DNA of 64,000 nucleotides from a bacterium (GTDB lineage Bacteria > Actinomycetota > Acidimicrobiia > Spongiisociales > Spongiisociaceae). Position 1 is the first letter of the stretch; every line of letters begins with the position of its first letter. The stretch lies in NCBI GenBank assembly GCA_028821235.1, contig JAPPGV010000011.1, positions 1 to 64,000 of the forward strand. Reading direction: 5' to 3'. The notes under the pieces were generated by a model. That model saw nothing but the letters and a program-made list of their open reading frames with translations. It made no database searches and was not told the origin of the DNA. The translations under genes were made by a program, and so were the position numbers. Shown piece after piece: positions 50,853 through 60,098 of this stretch.

Positions 50853-51881
50853 ATGCGGCGGACACAGCTGCTACTTGTAATCCTGCTGCTCGCCACGGCG
50901 TGCGGCGGGCAGGAAACGGCAACCACCCAGGCGAGTACCACCCTGGGCACGACCACCACCCCCGGCGCGGTCACCACGAGCACCGCGGCGGCCCCGGCCA
51001 CCAGCCCGCCCCCGACGGCGGCATCGACTACCACCGCTCCGCCCCCGGAGGAGGCCCCGGAGCCGACCTTCCCCGTGACGGTGGCGGGCGCCGAGATCGC
51101 GGAGCGTCCGGTGGCGATCGTGTCCCTGTCGCCGACCGCCACCGAGACGCTCTTCGCAATCGGCGCAGGTGACCAGGTGGTCGCGGTGGACTGGACATCG
51201 AGCTACCCGGAGGAGGCACCGGTCACGGAGTTGGACGGTTTCAACCCCAACCTGGAGGCCATCACCTCCCACAACCCCGACCTGGTGGTGATCGCATTCG
51301 ATCCGGGCGAGCTGGTTTCCGGGCTCGGCACTCTCGGCATCCCGGTGGTCCTGCATCCTGCCGCGCCCGACATCGATACGGCCTACTCGCAGATGGCCGA
51401 GCTAGGCGTGGCTACCGGACACGCCGAGGCTGCCGCGGACCTGGTGGCGGCGCTGCGATCGGAGATCGATCGGGCGGTGGCCGGGTTCGAGAGCGGCGCC
51501 GAGGACGTCACCTACTACCACGAGGTGGACAACACCTTCTACACGGCTACATCCGCCACGTTCATCGGCCAGGTCTACTCCCTGTTCGGCCTCGAGAACA
51601 TCGCCGACCCGGCCGACACCGAGGGCTGGGGCTACCCGCAGCTGTCGGTCGAGTACATCCTGGAGTCCGATCCGGACATCATCTTCTACGGGTGCGCCGT
51701 CTGGTGCGGCACCTCGGCCGAGAGCCTGGCCGGGCGCCCCGGGTGGAGCGGCCTGACCGCCGTTCAAGATGGTCTGCTGATCGAGGTGGATGACGACATC
51801 AGCAGCCGGTGGGGGCCCCGCCTGATCGAGTTCGTCCGGCTGATCGCGGGCACGCTGGCCACCATGTTCGAGCAAGGTTGA
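50853..51881 (+). CDS. btuF: Cobalamin ABC transporter substrate-binding lipoprotein
   Basis: This 342-residue protein is the B12-type binding protein, with a lipoprotein signal ending in LLLATAC (Cys17) and a Thr/Ala/Pro-rich linker to about residue 65. The binding fold starts with VAIVSLSPTATETLFAIGAGDQVV and has VSLSP and LDGFNPNLEAI, typical of BtuF and class-III siderophore receptors. The gene is directly under the cobalamin riboswitch, which makes a cobamide the most probable ligand. It is followed by btuC nine bases later. Confidence 0.9.
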   Translation: MRRTQLLLVILLLATACGGQETATTQASTTLGTTTTPGAVTTSTAAAPATSPPPTAASTTTAPPPEEAPEPTFPVTVAGAEIAERPVAIVSLSPTATETLFAIGAGDQVVAVDWTSSYPEEAPVTELDGFNPNLEAITSHNPDLVVIAFDPGELVSGLGTLGIPVVLHPAAPDIDTAYSQMAELGVATGHAEAAADLVAALRSEIDRAVAGFESGAEDVTYYHEVDNTFYTATSATFIGQVYSLFGLENIADPADTEGWGYPQLSVEYILESDPDIIFYGCAVWCGTSAESLAGRPGWSGLTAVQDGLLIEVDDDISSRWGPRLIEFVRLIAGTLATMFEQG

Positions 51882-51889
51882 CAGAGCGC

Positions 51890-52921
51890 ATGGCGACCGT
51901 GACCCCCCGGCTCCGCGATCCCACCCGGCTCCGGTGGGGCTGGTTCCTGGCCGCCTGTGCGTTGTTGATCGCCTCGGCCGTGGCCGGTATCACCGTCGGG
52001 CCGGCCGGGTTGACGCCCGGGCAGGTGATCGGCGAACTGGTCGGCGGCGGATCGGGACTGTCCGGCACCCAGCAAGCGATCATCTGGGACATCCGGCTGC
52101 CCCGGGTCGTTCTGGGCGGGCTGGTGGGGAGCCTTCTCTCCCTGGCCGGGGCCTCCTACCAGGGCGTTTTCCGCAACCCCCTCGCCGACCCCTATCTCCT
52201 GGGTGTCGCGGCCGGCGGAGGCCTCGGCGCCACCGCCGTCATCGTCCTCTGGCCTTCCGCCGACACCCGGCTCCTTCCCCTGGCGGCCTTTGCCGGGGCG
52301 CTGGCCGCGGCGGCGCTGACCTATGCGGTGGGGCGTTCCGTGGGCGGCCGCAGCGCGGTGTCGCTCATCCTCGCGGGTGTGGCGGTGGCCGCTTTCTTCA
52401 CCGCCCTCCAGACGTTCGTCCTGCAGCGGAACTCCGAGACCATCCGCCAGGTCTACTCCTGGATTCTCGGACGGCTGGCCACCACCGGCTGGCAGGAGGT
52501 GCTGGTGATGGTCCCGTACGCGCTGGCGTGCGGCGCCGGGCTGATGCTGCACCGGCGGTTGCTCGACGTGCTGAGCGTGGGCGACGAGGAGGCCGAGAGC
52601 CTCGGTGTCTCCTCGTCGCGGGTGCGCACCACCGTGGTGGTGCTGGCCACGCTGGCCACCGCCGCGGCGGTCGCGGTCAGCGGGTTGATCGCGTTCGTCG
52701 GGCTCGTGGTTCCCCACACCGTACGGCTGCTCGTGGGTACGAGTTACCGCTCCCTGATTCCGATCTCCGCCGTGGCGGGCGGGGCGTTCCTCATTCTCGC
52801 CGACATGGCCGCCAGAACGGTGCTGAGCCCGCTGGAACTCCCCATCGGCGTGATCACCGCCTTCATCGGCGCCCCTTTCTTCATGGTGGTTCTCCGGACC
52901 AGCCGGCGGTACGTGACATGA
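51890..52921 (+). CDS. btuC: Cobalamin ABC transporter permease
   Basis: This 343-residue FecCD-type permease has about ten hydrophobic spans, with the RLPRVVLGGLVGSLLSLAGASYQGVFRNPLADPYLLG segment near residues 70-105 and the cytoplasmic loop EEAESLGVSSSRVRT that meets the ATPase. ATG at 51890 is nine bases after btuF; its stop overlaps the btuD start by four bases. It works in the cytoplasmic membrane as a homodimer with BtuD. Confidence 0.92.
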   Translation: MATVTPRLRDPTRLRWGWFLAACALLIASAVAGITVGPAGLTPGQVIGELVGGGSGLSGTQQAIIWDIRLPRVVLGGLVGSLLSLAGASYQGVFRNPLADPYLLGVAAGGGLGATAVIVLWPSADTRLLPLAAFAGALAAAALTYAVGRSVGGRSAVSLILAGVAVAAFFTALQTFVLQRNSETIRQVYSWILGRLATTGWQEVLVMVPYALACGAGLMLHRRLLDVLSVGDEEAESLGVSSSRVRTTVVVLATLATAAAVAVSGLIAFVGLVVPHTVRLLVGTSYRSLIPISAVAGGAFLILADMAARTVLSPLELPIGVITAFIGAPFFMVVLRTSRRYVT

Positions 52922-53694
52922 TCTCCGTGGAGGCCCTCTCCATCACCTACCAGGCTGGACAACCGGTGCTCCGGGACGTGGGGCTCACCGTGGAGGAAGG
53001 GGAGTGGTTGGGCCTGCTGGGGCCGAACGGCGCCGGGAAGTCCACCCTGCTGAGGGCGATTGCCGGGCTCCTCCCCTATCGGGGCATTATCCGGTTCGAT
53101 GGCGCGGACAACGGCTCGCTCCGGCGCCGGGACCGGGCCCGGTCGGTGGCCCTGGTGCCGCAGGAACCGGTCATGCCGGGGGGAATGACGGTGATCGAGT
53201 ACGTGTTGCTGGGACGCACCCCGCACCTCCCCTACCTGGGATCGGAAGGCGCCGCCGATCTGGCGCAGGCGCGGCTGGCCATGGACATGCTCGACCTCGA
53301 GCCCCTGGCGGGCCGCATGCTCTCGCAGTTGAGCGGCGGCGAGCGGCGGCGCGTCGCTCTGGCCCGTGCCATCTGCCAGCAGGCGGACGTCCTGCTCCTG
53401 GACGAGCCGACCGGAGCGCTCGACATCGGCCAGGGCCAGAAGGCCTTGGAGTTAATCGCCCACCTGCGCAGCCGCCGGCCGATGACCATCATCACGGCCA
53501 TGCACGACCTCACCCTGGCCGGACAGTTCCCGGACCGCCTGACACTGCTGGCGGAGGGCCGGGTGGTGGCGGACGGGCCTCCTGCCCAGGTGCTCACCCC
53601 CGAACACATCCGGGCCATCTACCGGGCTAGCGTGGAAGTGGTGAACGTCAACGGAGGACTCGCCGTGGTTCCCATGAGGACCGGGACTCGATGA
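52918..53694 (+). CDS. btuD: Cobalamin ABC transporter ATP-binding protein
   Basis: This 258-residue ATPase has Walker A GPNGAGKST (residues 35-43), signature LSGGERRRV, Walker B VLLLDEPTGALD and the H-loop AMHDLTLAG. The family includes FepC and BtuD. The ATG at 52918 overlaps btuC and its stop overlaps cobO, so four genes are translated in series. It energises import of cobalamin or cobinamide. Confidence 0.92.
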   Translation: MISVEALSITYQAGQPVLRDVGLTVEEGEWLGLLGPNGAGKSTLLRAIAGLLPYRGIIRFDGADNGSLRRRDRARSVALVPQEPVMPGGMTVIEYVLLGRTPHLPYLGSEGAADLAQARLAMDMLDLEPLAGRMLSQLSGGERRRVALARAICQQADVLLLDEPTGALDIGQGQKALELIAHLRSRRPMTIITAMHDLTLAGQFPDRLTLLAEGRVVADGPPAQVLTPEHIRAIYRASVEVVNVNGGLAVVPMRTGTR

Positions 53695-54257
53695 CCAGCG
53701 CCCCGCTCGCCGACGACCCGCGCCGTCCCGACACCCGCCGGGCCCGCTCCGTGTTGATTGTCAACACCGGGGACGGAAAGGGAAAGAGCACCGCCGCCAT
53801 GGGCATGGTCATGCGATCGGTGGCGCGTGGATGGAAGGTCGCCGTAGTCCAGTTCATCAAGTCGGGCGACTGGAAGGTGGGCGAGGAGAAGATGGGCCGC
53901 CACCTCGGCGTCGACTGGGACGTAGGCGGCGACGGCTTCTCCTGGGACAGCGAGGATCTAGAACGGTCCGCCGAGCTGAACCGCGATGTCTGGCGCCTGG
54001 CCAGGATGCGAATCGAGGAGGGCAAGCACCGCCTCGTTGTCCTTGACGAGATAACCTACCCCATCAACTGGGGCTGGATCGACGAGGAGGAGGTGGTCTC
54101 CACGATCGCCAACCGGCCTGCCAACGTCAATGTGGTAGTCACCGGACGTGACGCCCCCGCCGGCCTGATCGAGATCGCCGACACCGTCACCGAGATGCGC
54201 CCCGTCAAGCACGCCTACGACCAGGGCATCAGCGCCATCCGCGGCATCGACTTCTAG
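53691..54257 (+). CDS. cobO: Cob(I)yrinic acid a,c-diamide adenosyltransferase
   Basis: This 188-residue CobA/CobO/BtuR-family enzyme adenosylates corrinoids after import. The P-loop is GDGKGKS (residues 27-33); VVQFIKSGDWKVGEE, LVVLDEITYPINWGW and VVVTGRDAP are typical. It ends the riboswitch-controlled operon. Its stop TAG is shared with the start of a dispersed repeat copy at 54255. The window therefore encodes uptake, adenosylation and nucleotide-loop assembly but not corrin ring synthesis. Confidence 0.93.
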   Translation: MTSAPLADDPRRPDTRRARSVLIVNTGDGKGKSTAAMGMVMRSVARGWKVAVVQFIKSGDWKVGEEKMGRHLGVDWDVGGDGFSWDSEDLERSAELNRDVWRLARMRIEEGKHRLVVLDEITYPINWGWIDEEEVVSTIANRPANVNVVVTGRDAPAGLIEIADTVTEMRPVKHAYDQGISAIRGIDF

Positions 54258-54288
54258 TGATCTGTCTGTGTAATGGCGGTGTGGTATG
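54255..54288 (+). repeat. Right-end copy of the dispersed MITE-like repeat
   Basis: This 33-base segment is 27/33 identical to the right end of the 28802-28967 element in inverted orientation: AGTGATCTGTCTGTG, then CGGTGTGGTATG. It starts inside the cobO stop codon. Weaker similarity may extend to about 54320. A palindrome, CCACTAGTGG (54323-54332), follows, and the rest of the gap to 54372 shows no gene. Confidence 0.5.
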
Positions 54289-54372
54289 GCCGCCGGAGCA
54301 CCCGGTTGTTCCGCAGGCAAGACCACTAGTGGCCGGTGGCCGGGAGCTAGTGGCCACCCACCGGCGAACCGC

Positions 54373-56886
54373 CTACTCCTCCGACTCCTCGGTAGAGGGG
54401 GCCGGAACCATCGACGACGCCACCGGTACCTCGATCTCGCTGCTGCGGAACCAGACACCCACCGGTGGGTCGGCCGGCAGGTAGCGAATGTCGGGGATGA
54501 TGGTCTCCCCATCGGTGCCGATGAATCCCAACTCGGTCCGGCCACCGGCAACGCGCCGGGCCCGGATCCTCCCGATCGAGTCCCCTCGCACCTCCACGTC
54601 ACCGCTGACCTGCCATCGGCCGGTAGGTACGTCTTCGCGCAGGAAGCGCTCGGGCGGTAGGACTTGGCGGCCGCCGGCAAACTCGACGCCGTGCTCCAGG
54701 CTCCCGTCCTCGCCCAACCGCGCGATGATGCGCAGCCGATGGGGATCCGGACTCGACGCCGTTACGGAAGGCGTCTCCAGACCGAGCATCGAGCGAAGCT
54801 CGGGACTGTGAGATATCGACAGGCGTCGCAGGAACCGTTGGTTCGCTGTGCCGGACGCCGTGACCGCGCACAACGCGCTGTCGACGGACAGTCCATGGAC
54901 GGGCCGGAGGGCCCGCATCTCGGCGTCGAGAGCTACTAGCCCTTCAAGGTCGGCGATGTCAGCCGCTTCGAGCGCGTCGCGCAGGGCCTTCGAGCCCGGA
55001 TGGCAGCGCGCCTCCGCCATCATCTCCCGGACGCCGGGATCCCTCCATCCCTCTTCGGCGGCCCGGGCCGCGGTGACGATCCCTCCCGCCGTCACCGCCG
55101 CCGCCACCACGCTCTCGGCGTAGGCGACCTGGGAGTGGACCTCCAGCGCATCCTCGAACGACAGCGCCGCTCCGTTCTCGAGCCGCCTCAGGAGCGAGCG
55201 CCACGAGGACGCCATCCACGCGAACTCGGAAGAGGCCGCATCGGCTACCTGCAGCACCGACTCCTCGACCGTGATCGGGTTGAGCGCTTCTCCGGCTTCC
55301 AGCGAGTCGAGCATCCCCGATGCCCCGACGACGGACGTGTATCGCTGTGCGAACGCCTCACGGAGCGTGTTGGTCGACAGGTTCGCCACCGTGACCGCGG
55401 TCGGGTGTGCCTCCTCTGGCAGCGCGGCTATCTCCGGCCGCTCGAATAGGCCATCCAGCAACTGGGTTCGCACGCCGGCCGCATAGATCGCCCTGAGCCG
55501 AACCTCCGCATCAACCTCTCCGGCCGGGTCCATAGCGGACTTCACCTCGGTCGTAACCTCCCCGTCGCTGTCGGCTCCCGCGGCCACCGTGTACCGGGCG
55601 CCGTCAACACGCACGTCTACGGCTTCGAACGTGGGACCGCTCAGAACGAACAGGTTCTGCCACTGACCGTGGAACCCGATCTCGTTGCCCGCGCGGTCGT
55701 AGGTGACGATTCCCACGAACAGCCAGGTGGGGCCGGACCGGAAGAAACTGACCTCGAACGGAGAAACTTCGCTGATCGAAGTGCTGCCCGGGCTAGCCGT
55801 TTCCGACCCGGAGTGATACGAGACTCCGGCTTGCCAATGCCCCGCAACAGATCTGTGGCGCTTGAACACGCGGGGGCCGACCACGTATAGAACGGCGTAG
55901 CCGCCGGGGTCGAGATCGCCGCCTACGTTCCCGGCGCGGTAGTGGACGGGGAAGGGATCGCCCGCCACGACCTCCGCCGGGACCCGTACTTCCTCGATCT
56001 TCAACCGGGCTCGTTCCTGTTCCGCCTGCTCGTCCACCAGGTGGACGATGAGGTCGAAATCGGCGCGCAGGGGTTGGTAATCGCGCTCGAGGTAGGTGGT
56101 CGCCTCGATGAAGTAGCCACCGGCCGGCAGGAACTGGTCTATGCGGGCGTTGCGACCCTCCCCGCCATCGTCGTTGGCCCCGATCACGCCGCCCGCCAGC
56201 GAAGCCAGGGACAGGACAGAGTCGCCATCCTCCGATGCCAGGTCGATACGAACGCGACCGGCCTGCTCGAGGCTGAACGTGTAACCGTGCGCCGGATGCT
56301 CGACGACGAAACGCGACCCGCACGTGTCAAGCGTCCAGGATCCGGATGCGGTCAGATCGGCGCCCGCTTCCAGCGTGCCGAGATGCACCGGCTCGCAACC
56401 GGATACGTAGCTGACCGCGACGGCGAAGTCCGCCGGTCCCCGGCTCCGCCCGCCGACCGTCGTGGCCTCGATCATGTACACGCCGGGCAGCAGGTCTCTC
56501 TCGACGCGGCTGTCCAGCCCGGCGCCGCCGTCGTCGTTGCCGACGATGCGGGTACCGTCCTCGGCGAGCAGGTAGAGGTAGGGGTCCGCCCCGGCGGATG
56601 TCAGCTCGATCCTGACCCGTCCTGCCGTAGTGACCTCGAACCTATAGGTGCGGGCGTCGCTGCCGGCGCGGAACCGTGAGTCGCAATCCTCGGTCGTCCA
56701 GTGCCCGGCCGCCTCCAACCTGTTGTCGCCCAGCGTCCCGAGGTCTGTGACCTCGCAGTCCGCCGATTCCTGCCCCAGCACGGCTCCCGGCCCCGGCAGG
56801 GCGAGGACGCTCGCCACCAGGGTGAGGGCGATGAAGGCCCGCCCCAACCGGTGCGCGCCAGGACTGCCAACGTGGACTCTCTCCAT
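54373..56886 (-). CDS. Large secreted protein with tandem pre-peptidase-like beta domains
   Basis: This 837-residue exported protein has a signal peptide at residues 1-~37 (ending near GAVLG). Two similar beta domains (~45-145 and ~145-255) follow, each with a Gly-x-Trp-Thr, a Cys pair and DDGG, and the second with RNARIDQFLPAGGYFIEATT, like bacterial pre-peptidase C-terminal domains. Next is a CARDB-like segment (~270-400), an alpha-helical region (~470-640) and a beta-rich end with no known match. No protease motif was found. It may bind surface or extracellular polymer. ATG at 56886; the upstream frame to 56940 is less likely. Single gene, convergent with cobO. Confidence 0.7.
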   Translation of the reverse strand: MERVHVGSPGAHRLGRAFIALTLVASVLALPGPGAVLGQESADCEVTDLGTLGDNRLEAAGHWTTEDCDSRFRAGSDARTYRFEVTTAGRVRIELTSAGADPYLYLLAEDGTRIVGNDDGGAGLDSRVERDLLPGVYMIEATTVGGRSRGPADFAVAVSYVSGCEPVHLGTLEAGADLTASGSWTLDTCGSRFVVEHPAHGYTFSLEQAGRVRIDLASEDGDSVLSLASLAGGVIGANDDGGEGRNARIDQFLPAGGYFIEATTYLERDYQPLRADFDLIVHLVDEQAEQERARLKIEEVRVPAEVVAGDPFPVHYRAGNVGGDLDPGGYAVLYVVGPRVFKRHRSVAGHWQAGVSYHSGSETASPGSTSISEVSPFEVSFFRSGPTWLFVGIVTYDRAGNEIGFHGQWQNLFVLSGPTFEAVDVRVDGARYTVAAGADSDGEVTTEVKSAMDPAGEVDAEVRLRAIYAAGVRTQLLDGLFERPEIAALPEEAHPTAVTVANLSTNTLREAFAQRYTSVVGASGMLDSLEAGEALNPITVEESVLQVADAASSEFAWMASSWRSLLRRLENGAALSFEDALEVHSQVAYAESVVAAAVTAGGIVTAARAAEEGWRDPGVREMMAEARCHPGSKALRDALEAADIADLEGLVALDAEMRALRPVHGLSVDSALCAVTASGTANQRFLRRLSISHSPELRSMLGLETPSVTASSPDPHRLRIIARLGEDGSLEHGVEFAGGRQVLPPERFLREDVPTGRWQVSGDVEVRGDSIGRIRARRVAGGRTELGFIGTDGETIIPDIRYLPADPPVGVWFRSSEIEVPVASSMVPAPSTEESEE

Positions 56887-56993
56887 CTCGAACCCCCTAT
56901 TCGGATAGCTGTCAGGTGGGTGCTGCGGGCACCCGAACACCTTGAATACCGGGCGTTGATGCTAGCCAGCCAGCCACTGGCCACACGTCGCCA

Positions 56994-57420
56994 CTACAAC
57001 CGCGGGTACTCCATCTCTCGAAGTCCATTCTTCGTTACGGCGTACACCCATGGCTCCGGCGTCGTCAACAGTTCCTCGATCCGATCCCACCGCGCCACGA
57101 ACACCCGCAGCTGTTCCCACACGTCGGGGTTTCCGACCGTGGTGAGTACGAGCATGCGAAGCGGGTATGCGGCGAAGACTGCCCACTCCGCCGGCCTCGA
57201 GCGAATCTTCTTGTCACGCGCGACGACGATCCACCCTCGTGAAGAGGCTTCCGGAATCCAGTCCACGTCGTCGGTGCCCGTCCCGATCGGCGACCGCGGG
57301 TGGCCCGGAAACACGCAGTCGCTGCGGGCCGCCGGCCATCGCCTGACCGATTCCAAGGGCGCTCTCGTCGAAGAAGAATCGGATGGGCCCGTCTCGGCGC
57401 GCCCGTTGGGGCAGTTCCAG
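56994..57420 (-). pseudogene. PIN-like toxin (VapC45/DUF5615-like), frameshifted
   Basis: Read on the minus strand from about 57420, one frame gives PIRFFFDESALGIGQAMA, the typical start of PIN-like toxins. Near 57326-57338 the reading must shift by one base to continue with CVFPGHPRSPIGTGTDDVDWIP ... IVVARDKKIR and WDRIEEL. Removing one C from the CCC run at 57326-57328 restores one frame. No ATG precedes the first part. The antitoxin stop lies nine bases upstream. Either the gene is broken or there is a sequencing error. If intact it would be an RNase toxin. Confidence 0.7.
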
Positions 57421-57428
57421 CGCTCAAT

Positions 57429-58106
57429 TCACGCAGCCCTGAGAAACTGCGTCTCGAAGTCGACTGCCGTGTCGATGTCCTGCCCCGTGACTCCATAGTC
57501 CCTGTAGATGTCGATGATCGCCGAGCGCGGTTCGCCGGCGAGTGACAGCTCCGCTATGACTTCGGTACGGACTCCCCTCACGGTCGGGATGCCGAACGAT
57601 AGGCGCGGGTTCACATACACGGGTTCAGCGGCTTCCATCACGATATAGCGCATGGCCTCGTCCGTTGCCGGATCGAACTCCACGCGGCTACAGAAGGTCT
57701 GTGCCGCCTCGCTCAGCATCAGTTGCCCGGAACCCACCACCATCCACAACTCCTCGGGAATCCCGAGCCTCACCTGCATATCGGAAACAAGCTCCTGGCC
57801 TGCTATCAGGGGCCTCGAGATGGCGAAGGGAAACCGGGTGTCGAACTCCCGGCTGAGCACCTCCCTCAGAGGCCGGAGCCTTTGCAGGGGTAGGTGAGCA
57901 CGGTATTCACGCAGGTATGCCGCCTCGATGAACTCCCCCCACGAGACCTGCGAGTTGCCCGTGGGCTCACTGCGAAGGACAGGTGGATATCGCTTTTCCC
58001 CCCGAACTGCGCCCTCCAGCCACCAGCGGAGCTTCGACGGCGTTATACGGAGCAGCCGCGCCGCTTCAGAAAGGCTGTATGTAGGCCGGGCCAGCAGCGA
58101 GATCAT
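57429..58106 (-). CDS. Antitoxin with MerR-like HTH and DUF433 domain (VapB45-like)
   Basis: This 225-residue protein has an N-terminal helix-turn-helix (SLSEAARLLRITPSKLRWWL, residues ~11-30) that should bind the operon's own promoter. It ends with DUF433, including RLSFGIPTVRGVRTEVIAEL and the EPRSAIIDIYRDYGVTGQDIDTAVDFE helix. DUF433 antitoxins pair with PIN-like toxins, the next gene here. ATG at 58106 is preferred (GGAGGAGCGAAGG); ATG 58121 is possible. Antitoxin and toxin genes are nine bases apart. Confidence 0.83.
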   Translation of the reverse strand: MISLLARPTYSLSEAARLLRITPSKLRWWLEGAVRGEKRYPPVLRSEPTGNSQVSWGEFIEAAYLREYRAHLPLQRLRPLREVLSREFDTRFPFAISRPLIAGQELVSDMQVRLGIPEELWMVVGSGQLMLSEAAQTFCSRVEFDPATDEAMRYIVMEAAEPVYVNPRLSFGIPTVRGVRTEVIAELSLAGEPRSAIIDIYRDYGVTGQDIDTAVDFETQFLRAA

Positions 58107-58223
58107 CCTTCGCTCCTCCATGAACTCGCTGACCGTAGCCTTCCCAGGCGCCTGTTAGAAGTATGTTCCGAGCGCGCTACTCGCCGTTGGTTCCTGCTGA
58201 ACCGCCGACCACTGGCCGCCCGC

Positions 58224-59090
58224 CTACAGCCGCGGGTTGATCCGTTCCTCCAGGGAGAAGGCGATCAGGGCGAAGCCGAGCGAGGCCAGCATGATCAGCA
58301 ATCCGGGCGGCAGCACCCACCACTTCCAGGCCGGAGTCAGGAAGGCGCCTCTGGATTGCGCCCAGAACAGGGTCGAGCCCCAACTCTTCTGGATGGGATC
58401 ACCGAGACCGAGGAAGCTGAGGGCGGCCTCCAGCAGTATCGCGTTCGAGACCGCCCGGACGAACGATCCCGTGGCCAGCAACCCCGTCCGGGGGACGATG
58501 TGCCGGAGAATGGTCCAGCGGTCAGGCGCCCCCATCGAACGGGCCGCCAGCACGTACTCCCTCGACCGCAGAGACAGGACCTGCGAACGGATGATCCGGG
58601 CCGGCTCGGCCCAGATGAGCACGCCTATCACCAGGATCGTGTTGAGCAGGCTCCGTCCGAGATAGGCGGCCAGCACGATCAGCAGGGGCAGGAACGGCAG
58701 GATCAGTATCACGTCGACACCACGCATCATGGCCGAGCCCAAACGCTTCGGGTAGTAACCCGCCACGACCCCGACGGCAGTTCCGATCAGGAGGGCGACG
58801 GCGGCCGCGATTATCCCGATCGTCAACGACACGCGTGCCCCGAAGATCATCTCCGAGAGCAGGTCCTGGCCGATGTCGTTCGTGCCGAGCAGGTGCTCCG
58901 AACTGGGGAATAGGAAGGGTCTCGCCACCCGCTCGGTCGGGTCGTAGGGCGCCAGCCACGGGGCGAACACCGCTCCGCACACGAGGACCCCCACGATGAG
59001 CCCACCCGTCAGCCCGAACAACGTGGGGATACGGGAACGCCGCCGGGCGGTGCGCCGCGCCGCCCCCTCACGGCTGTCGGCAACCGTCAT
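58224..59090 (-). CDS. Dipeptide/oligopeptide ABC transporter permease (DppC-like)
   Basis: This 288-residue permease has one N-terminal span (~25-45), five more after residue 85 and the EAA loop VLAARSMGAPDRWTILRHIVP near residues 185-205. The ATG overlaps the DppB-like stop by four bases. It is the last gene of a minus-strand operon that begins with a fused ATPase beyond the window. Dipeptides are the family default substrate; nickel, oligosaccharides and opines are alternatives. Confidence 0.87.
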   Translation of the reverse strand: MTVADSREGAARRTARRRSRIPTLFGLTGGLIVGVLVCGAVFAPWLAPYDPTERVARPFLFPSSEHLLGTNDIGQDLLSEMIFGARVSLTIGIIAAAVALLIGTAVGVVAGYYPKRLGSAMMRGVDVILILPFLPLLIVLAAYLGRSLLNTILVIGVLIWAEPARIIRSQVLSLRSREYVLAARSMGAPDRWTILRHIVPRTGLLATGSFVRAVSNAILLEAALSFLGLGDPIQKSWGSTLFWAQSRGAFLTPAWKWWVLPPGLLIMLASLGFALIAFSLEERINPRL

Positions 59091-60061
59091 GAGGTCCTGG
59101 TCCTCGGATCGATCAGCGGATACAGCAGATCGGCTGCGAGGTTCGCCACCAGCACCGCCGCCGTGAACACCAGGAAGGCCGCCTGCATCACCGGATAGTC
59201 ACGCCCTGACACCGCTTCGAACACGAGGCGTCCCAGTCCCGGGTAGGTGAACACCGTCTCGACTATCACCGTGCCTCCGAAAGCGAACCCGATCCGGAGG
59301 GCGAGCACCGTCACCACCGGTGCGATCGTGTTGCGAGCGACGTGTCCGAACAGCACGCGCCGCTCGCCGGCGCCCTTGGCGCGAGCGGTGCGGATGTAGT
59401 CCTCCCCCAACGTTTCCAGCATCGAATACCGCATCGTCATGTACACGCCGGGCGTCGCCAGGATCGACAGGGTGACCACCGGCAGGATGGCATGGCTGAC
59501 GATGTCCCACATGTGGGCCCACCCGGCAAGACCGGAAGCGGGGGTCACCGCATGAGACGACGGCAGGAGGCCCCACTGGACGGCGAAGATCGAAATCAGC
59601 AACATCCCCAGCCAGAAGGACGGTAGGGACTCGATCGAGATCATCCCCGAGAGCATGCCCAGGTCGGTCTTGGTCCCTCTCCGCCACGCCGAGATCGCCC
59701 CCAGGATCACCCCGGCCACCGCCGACACGATCAGCGACAACCCCGTGATCAGCAAGGTCCATGGGAGCCGATCCCAGATCATGTCGACGATGGGCCGGCT
59801 CGAGCGGAACGAGTACCCGAAGTCCCCGGTGAATATGTCTCCCCAGTAGCGGAGGTACTGCTTCCAGAGGGGAACGTCCAGGCCCACCCGCGCCACGATC
59901 TCCGCCCGCTCATCAGGGCTCAGCAGGCCGACATCCACCCCGGCGATGAGGACGAGGGGGTTGCCCGGCATGAGCCTGGGCAGCAGGAAGTTGAGGGTGA
60001 CCGCCACCACGACGACCACCCCGTACTGGGTGAGCCGACGGACGTCGAGACGCCGTCTCAA
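59087..60061 (-). CDS. Dipeptide/oligopeptide ABC transporter permease (DppB-like)
   Basis: This 324-residue permease has the DppB pattern: an N-terminal span (QYGVVVVVAVTLNFLLPRLMPGNP), a periplasmic part, and an EAA loop IRTARAKGAGERRVLFGHVARN at about 215-236. Translation probably starts at TTG 60061, 37 bases after the solute-binding gene. It forms a heterodimer with the DppC-like protein. No ATG lies in the first 30 codons. Confidence 0.87.
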   Translation of the reverse strand: MRRRLDVRRLTQYGVVVVVAVTLNFLLPRLMPGNPLVLIAGVDVGLLSPDERAEIVARVGLDVPLWKQYLRYWGDIFTGDFGYSFRSSRPIVDMIWDRLPWTLLITGLSLIVSAVAGVILGAISAWRRGTKTDLGMLSGMISIESLPSFWLGMLLISIFAVQWGLLPSSHAVTPASGLAGWAHMWDIVSHAILPVVTLSILATPGVYMTMRYSMLETLGEDYIRTARAKGAGERRVLFGHVARNTIAPVVTVLALRIGFAFGGTVIVETVFTYPGLGRLVFEAVSGRDYPVMQAAFLVFTAAVLVANLAADLLYPLIDPRTRTS

Positions 60062-60098
60062 CCCGTCAACTCACCCCCACGCACGCGGATGCGCGTGG

